Assembly: GCF_023145695.1 (NCBI RefSeq)
Contig: NZ_JAJHVV010000006.1
Span: forward strand, 248,001-312,000
Length of the DNA: 64,000 nt
Direction of reading: 5' to 3'
DNA from: Vibrio amylolyticus
Lineage (GTDB): Bacteria > Pseudomonadota > Gammaproteobacteria > Enterobacterales > Vibrionaceae
The notes beneath the pieces were generated by a model. It was not told where the DNA came from. It ran no database searches and saw only the letters and a list, made by a program, of their open reading frames with translations. The translations under genes and the position numbers were made by a program. Below are positions 57,006 to 63,226 of this stretch, piece after piece. Positions within the stretch are counted from its first letter, which is position 1. Each line of letters starts with the position of its first letter.

Positions 57006-57200
57006 ATGAAGGTATACAGTGCGAAACAGGTTTGTGAAATGCTGAGTATTAGTCAGTCTACATTAAATAGAATGATAGAGCGGGGTGAATTCCCCGATGC
57101 AATTCTTATTAGTAAAAGAAGAAAAGGTTTTACAGATAAATCGATAAAAAAGTGGCTTGAGGAGCGAGAAAATAGAAAAAACAAACAACAAGAAAAGTAA
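57006..57200 (+). CDS. AlpA-family helix-turn-helix regulator
   Basis: 64 residues of MerR-like AlpA/excisionase type: SAKQVCEMLSISQSTLNRMIERGEFPD and a basic C-terminal helix. In P4-like islands such proteins switch integrase and excision genes. ATG 57006 has AAGGG five bases upstream; the frame also opens at GTG 56991. It sits at the left of a mobilisation module, and so probably controls its transfer or excision genes. Confidence 0.85.
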   Translation: MKVYSAKQVCEMLSISQSTLNRMIERGEFPDAILISKRRKGFTDKSIKKWLEERENRKNKQQEK

Positions 57201-57328
57201 ATCATTTGGCAACATATTAATACTTCAGATTGCAAGGGTTGACTCTATTTTGTCATGTAATGTGGGCATTAAATAGCTTCACATAGATAGCAGCAAGTAT
57301 CCTCACATACCGTACAGGGTGATAACTG
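57201..57328. other. Candidate oriT region upstream of the mobilisation genes
   Basis: Between alpA and the first mobilisation gene. It holds TATCCT at 57298-57303, close to the MOBP nic core TATCCTG, in GTATCCTCACATAC, whose GTAT and ATAC ends are inverted repeats. oriT usually lies just upstream of relaxosome genes. No other feature is visible. This is a placement hypothesis. Confidence 0.3.
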
Positions 57329-57838
57329 ATGGAAAACTCATATAACAATATTGATGTTATTGCATATGTAAAGGCAAAAGAAAACTTCGATTTTTTACTA
57401 AATGCAATAATAACATCAGATCTTGATTCGATTATTAGCGTCAAAACAAATCTTAGTAAGCACTATGAAAGTTCAGAGTTCATTGAGCATTTGGCAGACT
57501 TAATAGTCAACAACACTAATAAGCTAATGAGAAAAGATATCAGACTTACGCTTAAAGAAAAAATACGCTATGAGCGTCTTTCTAAGTATTTAGACATAAG
57601 CGTAACGTCTATTATATCGAGGCTTCTTAATGTTAGTGATGAAACCATTCGAGAGGAGCATAGTGTAGAGTTACTACTTTTTCTTCAATGTGAAATGAAT
57701 GCAATGCTCGTTGAATTGTCAAAAATTTCATCATTAACTAGTTTGACATCTAATGAGTTAATATTGCTATCAAATATTGAAATCAAGCTTTCTACATTGA
57801 TGAAGTATATTTCAATAGTATATGGCAGAGATTACTAA
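57329..57838 (+). CDS. Putative relaxosome accessory protein (MobC-like position)
   Basis: 169 residues, acidic/leucine-rich with many helices. The centre (RLTLKEKIRYERLSKYLDISVTSI is about residues 72-95) resembles a ribbon-helix-helix or MobC-type DNA-binding core, which would help the relaxase nick oriT. I cannot name a specific family. It is two bases upstream of the relaxase gene, ending TAAGCATG, and both are AT-rich, which suggests one operon. Confidence 0.6.
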   Translation: MENSYNNIDVIAYVKAKENFDFLLNAIITSDLDSIISVKTNLSKHYESSEFIEHLADLIVNNTNKLMRKDIRLTLKEKIRYERLSKYLDISVTSIISRLLNVSDETIREEHSVELLLFLQCEMNAMLVELSKISSLTSLTSNELILLSNIEIKLSTLMKYISIVYGRDY

Positions 57839-57840
57839 GC

Positions 57841-59679
57841 ATGATTGTAATAGTGTTGAAAGATACTGGTGTAAACCTGAATAATGACTCTGATAACATT
57901 AGGGTACTAGATTATCTTATATCTGAATTTGATTATCTTAACGCTAAGGACTATGAGGAAAGACGAAATCTAAGAAACCTCATTGCTGAAGTGATGAACT
58001 CTGAAGATTTAATTGAAAGAGATGTTAAGGGGTTGTACGAACTTGAACTATCTCAAATAACAGGTGCTCGAAGGTTGATCGATCCGGTGCTTATAACAGT
58101 TAGTAATCGAGGCTTAGTCGAGAGTTTTCTATTAAATAGCAAGGCTAAACATAAATATACATCATTAGTTATATCTCACGCTAAAGAAGATACGGAAAAA
58201 ATACTACGTAATAAAGAAATTCTGGATGAAGAAATTGAGTTATTGAGTAAGTTTATGTTTGCCGGATTAGATAATCGAAGAAAAGTGATGTTTATTATTC
58301 GTCATCTAGATAAATTAAGATTTGAAACTCATATAATCGTTCCTCGGTATAGCTGCTTAGATAATCGTAATTATAACCCGTTACCACCAGTGGTAAACAC
58401 TAATAACGCTATTTCTTGTATGCAAAGCATCATAAACTTAAAGTATAAACTAGCAGATCCTGACTCTTGCGAACGAAAAAGATATTTTGAGAAAGTATCC
58501 AAGTACGATAAAAATAGTAAACTTAAGAATAGAATTATAAAAGACCTAGAGAAAATAATTGGTCGTGATAATGTTACTGCATCATCATCAATAATTAAGT
58601 ATCTAAGCTCTGACGAATTTATGGATAAGTATAAATATGAACTAGATTATAACGGCGACGGGTTTGTTAGATTAAAATCAGATAAAGGGAAAGTCATATT
58701 ACTGAGAGGTTGGGCATTCATAACTGGCTTTTCTCCTGGTTCAGCAGAAAAAAGTGTCATCGATAAATGTATTGGAGATGCCATCAAAGAGCGTCGATTA
58801 TTAATGCGGTTGATTGATGATTTCGCTGAGTATTGTAATATTCAAGCTGATTATAATGCTCGATTTCGTACTAAATATAAAGGTTATATAGAAGAACAAC
58901 GGAAAATTATATCACCAATTCAATTGATAGATAATCTAGTTAGATTAACTCCATCAATAAGCACTGAATTAGATTTATTTAGAAATATAATAAATGAAAA
59001 TGGACTATTAGATTGCACAGTGGAGGAACATGTTCATATGTTAAACCGTTGTTCTGTATTACTTGAGTGCGAGGTTGATAGCCTTGCTGAACATGACTTA
59101 CTCATGCTTTTTGTCACAGAAAACTTATATATAGATCATAGGAGATTGATTAATGAACGCTTTAGAACGACTGTTGAACCAAACCATAACTCCAGTTTCT
59201 CGAGAAATCGAGGTGCTGAAACAAGAATTTCAAAAACTACAACGAACGCAACAAGTGCAGAAAAAGATGATAAGCGAGCATCACAAAGTAAACAAAACAG
59301 CGCAGAGAGATCTAACCTTATTGCAGAATCAATTATTAGATTTAAAAAAACAATTAAAAGAGTTAGATCAAGACTCTTCAATATTACAAGATGGATTTTC
59401 AAAATTATTACCTTACTTGAAAGACATGTTGATATACAAAGAAAGCGAGATAAACGAAATGAATTTGATTTCGGAACACTCAGACCGTCAATTGAAAGAA
59501 ATCGAAAAGTATCACAATTATTTAAACAAATTGGAAACGGATCAGATATTGGAGGAGTTGGCGACGCATCAAGTCCATTATATAGAGTTAAATCGGTCAG
59601 TGAGCAGCTTAGAAAATACTGTAGTGCAGCTATTAAACGAAAGAGAGCAGTAGAAAGAGATAAGTCAGAGCCTAGATAG
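57841..59679 (+). CDS. MobA-type relaxase of the ColE1/HEN family
   Basis: 612 residues. The N-terminal about 200 match the family by eye: YTSLVISHAKEDTEKI, MFAGLDNRRKVM, and a metal site RHLDKLRFETHIIVPRY. Here His155 and Glu162, with His164 in place of the Asn of ColE1, occupy the triad positions (H97, E104, N106). NYNPLPP follows. A middle helical part and an Arg/Ser-rich, low-complexity tail complete it. The relaxase nicks oriT to start conjugative transfer by a helper. Sequence from about residue 438 overlaps another frame. Confidence 0.78.
   Translation: MIVIVLKDTGVNLNNDSDNIRVLDYLISEFDYLNAKDYEERRNLRNLIAEVMNSEDLIERDVKGLYELELSQITGARRLIDPVLITVSNRGLVESFLLNSKAKHKYTSLVISHAKEDTEKILRNKEILDEEIELLSKFMFAGLDNRRKVMFIIRHLDKLRFETHIIVPRYSCLDNRNYNPLPPVVNTNNAISCMQSIINLKYKLADPDSCERKRYFEKVSKYDKNSKLKNRIIKDLEKIIGRDNVTASSSIIKYLSSDEFMDKYKYELDYNGDGFVRLKSDKGKVILLRGWAFITGFSPGSAEKSVIDKCIGDAIKERRLLMRLIDDFAEYCNIQADYNARFRTKYKGYIEEQRKIISPIQLIDNLVRLTPSISTELDLFRNIINENGLLDCTVEEHVHMLNRCSVLLECEVDSLAEHDLLMLFVTENLYIDHRRLINERFRTTVEPNHNSSFSRNRGAETRISKTTTNATSAEKDDKRASQSKQNSAERSNLIAESIIRFKKTIKRVRSRLFNITRWIFKIITLLERHVDIQRKRDKRNEFDFGTLRPSIERNRKVSQLFKQIGNGSDIGGVGDASSPLYRVKSVSEQLRKYCSAAIKRKRAVERDKSEPR
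59153..59653 (+). CDS. MobB-like coiled-coil protein encoded inside the relaxase gene
   Basis: 166 residues in a different frame, entirely within the relaxase tail. The sequence is strongly heptad-like (REIEVLKQEFQKLQRTQQ, LQNQLLDLKKQLKELDQ), so a coiled-coil. ATG 59153 has a clear AGGAG nine bases upstream. In ColE1 and relatives mobB and mobD lie inside mobA in the same way and support the relaxase or membrane docking. The overlap suggests a real gene pair and not chance. Confidence 0.65.
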   Translation: MNALERLLNQTITPVSREIEVLKQEFQKLQRTQQVQKKMISEHHKVNKTAQRDLTLLQNQLLDLKKQLKELDQDSSILQDGFSKLLPYLKDMLIYKESEINEMNLISEHSDRQLKEIEKYHNYLNKLETDQILEELATHQVHYIELNRSVSSLENTVVQLLNEREQ

Positions 59680-59937
59680 TCATTAGTCGCTAATTATTAA
59701 TCATTAATTATTTGCCACGTAAAGAGCGTAGACATAGCTTACTGGTTAAGCTAACTGTTGGGTGCTCTACAATCGTTGCGTTTTAAATTGGAAGTGACCC
59801 AAGCTTTTTATAGTGTTCACTCTCTTTGATTTTTGTTGTCCTGAGTTAGCGAAATAGAGTTAGTGGCTAGTGATTAGTTCATTGTTTTTTAGGTCGACTT
59901 CTCGGACTAATAAGCCTTTATGATTGGAGGGTTTAAA
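59680..59937. other. Spacer with a compound hairpin after the relaxase gene
   Basis: 258 bp without a gene. It contains TAGCTTA-CTGGT-TAAGCTA (59735-59753), a perfect 7-bp hairpin, enclosed by AGAGC (59723-59727) and GCTCT (59764-59768). It also carries an AT palindrome around 59690-59710. It could be a terminator-like RNA, or part of the element's structured DNA. No integrase remnant is visible. Confidence 0.4.
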
Positions 59938-60336
59938 TTGAGTAAGTACATTATTTCTGTTCTTTTGTGTTTGTCTTTCTCTGCTTTATCAGATGGCTAT
60001 GAGGCGATAAATATTGAGCAAGTTGTTTCTGAAAGGTTCGAGTTAGCTTTTCCAAATGAAGATAATATTGAACCGAATATAAGCGATTTTACGGTTATTA
60101 ACTATATATTGCTGAGTGAAGAGGGAGGTGAGCGTTGGGCTGTTGTAACGTTGAAGAACGAGTCAAGTAGCCGTAGAACATTGACAGAAAAACATTTATT
60201 GTCAACTTTGGCGAATGGCGATTACATATTCCCTTCGAATTTTTCTCAGAGCTTTAAAGGTAATGAGGTAATGTCCGTAATCATCAGTTTTGCAGTTAAT
60301 AAGTTTCCTATTTTGTTCATAAAAACAAGAAATTAA
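59938..60336 (+). CDS. Small secreted protein, unknown function
   Basis: 132 residues. TTG 59938 is chosen because GGAGG lies seven bases upstream; the frame also opens at ATG 59920 without a ribosome site. It has a signal peptide (MSKYIISVLLCLSFSALS) and a soluble periplasmic-looking domain (TVINYILLSEEGGERWAVVTL, FPSNFSQSFKGNEV). I do not recognise the family. It lies between the mobilisation module and the biosynthetic genes. Confidence 0.65.
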   Translation: MSKYIISVLLCLSFSALSDGYEAINIEQVVSERFELAFPNEDNIEPNISDFTVINYILLSEEGGERWAVVTLKNESSSRRTLTEKHLLSTLANGDYIFPSNFSQSFKGNEVMSVIISFAVNKFPILFIKTRN

Positions 60337-60365
60337 CATAACGAATTGTTTAAGGAGGTAGGCAT

Positions 60366-60449
60366 ATGAGGGAATTTCGTTCTTTAGTTGGGCTGCCGTC
60401 TGATTTTCTGAGCGATTTTTTACAGCGACACTGCTTCCTTTTTCCCTAA
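60366..60449 (+). CDS. 27-residue peptide gene, candidate modified-peptide precursor
   Basis: ATG 60366 follows a perfect AAGGAGG with seven-base spacing, the strongest ribosome site in this part of the window. The peptide starts MREFRSLVGLPSDF and ends QRHCFLFP, with its single cysteine five residues from the C-terminus. It lies 88 bp before a PhyH oxygenase and within 3 kb of a YcaO gene. Short precursors just upstream of modifying enzymes are typical of ribosomally made modified peptides. It could instead be a translated leader peptide. Confidence 0.5.
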   Translation: MREFRSLVGLPSDFLSDFLQRHCFLFP

Positions 60450-60537
60450 TAAATTATCCTTAAATTACTTCCTATCTAATGACGACTTGGCAAATTAGAG
60501 ATTGAACTAATACGTGATGTTAGACAAAGGAAGCTAA

Positions 60538-61473
60538 ATGAAATCTGAAGGTCTTACTGAACAACAGATACAGTGTTTTATCAATAATGGTTTTATAGGT
60601 CCGCTGCCTCGATTTGCTAATGAGGTTTTACTTACTGGCGCTCTAAAAGTAGTTAAAGAGATCATCTCTAACCTTAGCGTGCATCCCTTGCATAGACGTT
60701 ATTCAGTTCATGATTGGCACCTCGTTTCACCAGTCATCGAAGAGCTTGTTACACACCCTACATTGGTGTCATGTTTGCGATCGTTAGCAGGACAAGATTT
60801 GGTGTTGTGGCGGTCGAAAATATGCCATAAGAAGTCCCATGAAACCGGTACAGGCTGGCATCAAGAGTGGGGCGATTTTGATAGGGAAGAAATAGGAAAT
60901 AATATACCGAGTCTGAAGCCCAAATGTAGAGACAAGGCTTGGTGGAATTTAAACGTTTGGATTGCGTTAACAGACGTTGAAATCGAATGTGCGCCTCAAC
61001 GTTTTATTTGTGGTTCTCACAAAAAGCAGTACCGAAAAACGATGGTAAGCATGCCTAAGTATGAATTTTGGCGAGACCTATTTTTAGAGTGCAGTACGGT
61101 CGAAGACATTGTTCAACGGGTGAATAATCTCGCCTTGGTTCTAGACGTGGATACCTCTGCTATCTTTCACGATTATGATTGGCTAGGGGAACCTTACGAA
61201 GAGGTAAAAGCATATGCCATGGCGAAACTTGAAAAGATAATGGTTAAGAAAACCTTTTGGGTTAATGATGATGACGCCGACATCGTTACCATGCCTATTA
61301 GTAAGGGAGAGTTTGTCATCTTTGCTGAGCGTACAATGCATTGTTCATTGGCCAACATGTCGAACAAAGAAAGATTGGCCATGAATATTCGAATCACCAC
61401 AACGGATGCTGAAATTTATTCAAGTCGACATATAAATGACACTTTTGATGGCTCAATCCTTAACATTTCATAG
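60538..61473 (+). CDS. PhyH-type Fe(II)/2-oxoglutarate dioxygenase
   Basis: 311 residues. The facial triad is His108 and Glu110 in GTGWHQEWGDF and His268 in ERTMHCSLANMS, with the 2-oxoglutarate-binding Arg285 in NIRITT. The second layer WNLNVWIALTDVEIECAP and FICGSH matches the phytanoyl-CoA dioxygenase family. The carboxylate (Glu, here in place of the usual Asp) argues for hydroxylation rather than halogenation, where it would be Ala or Gly. AAAGGA precedes the ATG. The likely substrate is a peptide or amino-acid intermediate. Confidence 0.78.
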   Translation: MKSEGLTEQQIQCFINNGFIGPLPRFANEVLLTGALKVVKEIISNLSVHPLHRRYSVHDWHLVSPVIEELVTHPTLVSCLRSLAGQDLVLWRSKICHKKSHETGTGWHQEWGDFDREEIGNNIPSLKPKCRDKAWWNLNVWIALTDVEIECAPQRFICGSHKKQYRKTMVSMPKYEFWRDLFLECSTVEDIVQRVNNLALVLDVDTSAIFHDYDWLGEPYEEVKAYAMAKLEKIMVKKTFWVNDDDADIVTMPISKGEFVIFAERTMHCSLANMSNKERLAMNIRITTTDAEIYSSRHINDTFDGSILNIS

Positions 61474-61551
61474 CACACAAATTTACTGGTTTCTGGTTTG
61501 GTTTTGTCTGGTGGTAGGAATAAATACCGCCAAGAGTGAGGAGGTTCTGCT

Positions 61552-62874
61552 TTGCTTTCAGAAAATAGTTACCACGACCTTTCCCTAATCAACAATGCTG
61601 AAAAACTGGTGGTGACGTTGACGGGAGATAGGCTATATCAACACCTTATCAGCATACTTGATAGGCATAACGAGATCCGTGGCAAGCAAGGAATAAACCT
61701 TGTCGCCGCTGATGGGCCAATGAGTCGTCAGGCTCGCCATTTATTAAGCTGCGAGCTTGGCACTCGTGCATCGTGTGGTGAGATAGGCCGTAGGAGTCGT
61801 TATTTTACAGGGCTTGATCAAGCGGATGAAATTGAAGCGCTGGCCATTTCACTTATTAACGACCTCTTTCAATGTAAACATTCTGATCCAAGACTGATGG
61901 GAGGGGTACACGCCAATACGGTGGTGTATTCAATGTTAAAAAAACATTTGAACATTACAAATATGTTTGCTCTCAATCCATTCCATGGAGGGAATTTATC
62001 CAATCATAAAATGGGGCCACCTGGAATACTTGATTATTCGATTATTGATCTCCCTATTGAGCCACAAACACTGAAAATCGACTTGAATAAATTTGAATGT
62101 CTTGCGAATGTTCACAAACCGCTTTTAGTGAATTTGGGCGCTGGGGTACATCTATTTCCTTTTCCTGTTAGAGAAATAAAAGACATTATTTCGCAGTGGG
62201 GGGGGCGCGTGTTTTTTGATGGTGCACACCAAGCGGGGCTGATTGCTGCGGGTGTCTACCCCAACCCGATATTGGACGGAGCAGATGTTTTTACGGGCTC
62301 CACAGGGAAAACGTTTAGTGGGTCTCAAGGCGGAATCATTTGTTGGAATGATGACCACTTGTCCAGGCCTATAGAAACCATGGCCTTTCCAGCGTTAACC
62401 GGATCTCATCAACTAAATAGAGTCGCTTCACTGGTTGTTACATGCATCGAAATGAGAACTTTTGGTAAAGAGTACATGAGAACGGGCATAAACAACGCCA
62501 AACGGCTTGCCTCACTCTTACACAATGAGGGACTTGAGGTATTAGGCGCACCCGAGCATTACACTGAGACACATCAGATAATAATAAAATGGTGTTACCC
62601 AGAGGGGGCAAAAGCTGCAACGTATCGGCTGGCGAACGTTGGTATATTTGTTAATGCAGTTGCTTTACCGGGCGATGGACACCGGCTTTCAGGTATTCGT
62701 ATTGGAGTCACCGAAGTGACTCGCTTAGGGATCACCCATAACGCTCTTATCGTACTCGCTAAGGTCATTGCCGGTTGTCTTTTAACGCGTTGTTTTGATG
62801 ACCATGCTAGAATCGTCGTGGCGGACTTAGCCAAGGCGCTTCAAACCTTCAAATACTGTTTGGATGATACCTGA
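61552..62874 (+). CDS. SHMT-like PLP enzyme (threonine-transaldolase type)
   Basis: 440 residues of fold-type I. It follows serine hydroxymethyltransferase: NLVAADGPMSRQARHLLSCE, GLDQADEIEALAISLINDLF, MGGVHANTVVYSML, VFFDGAHQAGLIAAG, and the PLP lysine Lys253 in GSTGKTFSGSQGG. Several SHMT folate-site features are weak and the N-terminal arm differs, so it more likely joins or cleaves beta-hydroxy amino acids, as in threonine transaldolases, than feeds one-carbon metabolism. TTG start with GGAGG seven bases upstream. Confidence 0.75.
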   Translation: MLSENSYHDLSLINNAEKLVVTLTGDRLYQHLISILDRHNEIRGKQGINLVAADGPMSRQARHLLSCELGTRASCGEIGRRSRYFTGLDQADEIEALAISLINDLFQCKHSDPRLMGGVHANTVVYSMLKKHLNITNMFALNPFHGGNLSNHKMGPPGILDYSIIDLPIEPQTLKIDLNKFECLANVHKPLLVNLGAGVHLFPFPVREIKDIISQWGGRVFFDGAHQAGLIAAGVYPNPILDGADVFTGSTGKTFSGSQGGIICWNDDHLSRPIETMAFPALTGSHQLNRVASLVVTCIEMRTFGKEYMRTGINNAKRLASLLHNEGLEVLGAPEHYTETHQIIIKWCYPEGAKAATYRLANVGIFVNAVALPGDGHRLSGIRIGVTEVTRLGITHNALIVLAKVIAGCLLTRCFDDHARIVVADLAKALQTFKYCLDDT

Positions 62875-63226
62875 TGCTTTGGGGGTGCAACGTTGTAGCC
62901 AAAATACTACATAAAGTGTTACCCAGACAGGTAAAGTCTTGCTGTTACAAATTTTACTACTGTGTGCCTACGTTGAAAAAATAGATTGGGTAAAGTTGAC
63001 CAGTCAACCGACTAGGCTAGTGTTACCCAGTTACCCCTCCTCTTCGTCACTTTCTTCTTCAACGCCACACAATGCGATGTTGGCTGATTTAGTTTAAATA
63101 GTGTAATAAATAATGGGTTATTTATTTTCCGCATCATATATTCGTGATAATTGATCAACCTAATGACCGTAGTGGTAACAAAAAATACGTGCTCGTCTAT
63201 GTTGTATCAATGAAAGGGTGACATCA
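62875..63226. other. 352-bp gap between convergent biosynthetic genes
   Basis: No clear gene. It holds two exact copies of AGTGTTACCCAG (62915-62926 and 63019-63030) and a palindrome GTTGAC-CA-GTCAAC around 62996-63009 enclosed by GGGTAA/TTACCC. On the minus strand an unusually acidic frame ends at 63031 (ALCGVEEESDEEEG), without a start codon and just after an in-frame stop. Confidence 0.4.

Noticed and set aside
59723..59768. Integron attC or a tRNA remnant
   Set aside because: The hairpin lacks the R and L box core sites of attC and has no cloverleaf or CCA end.
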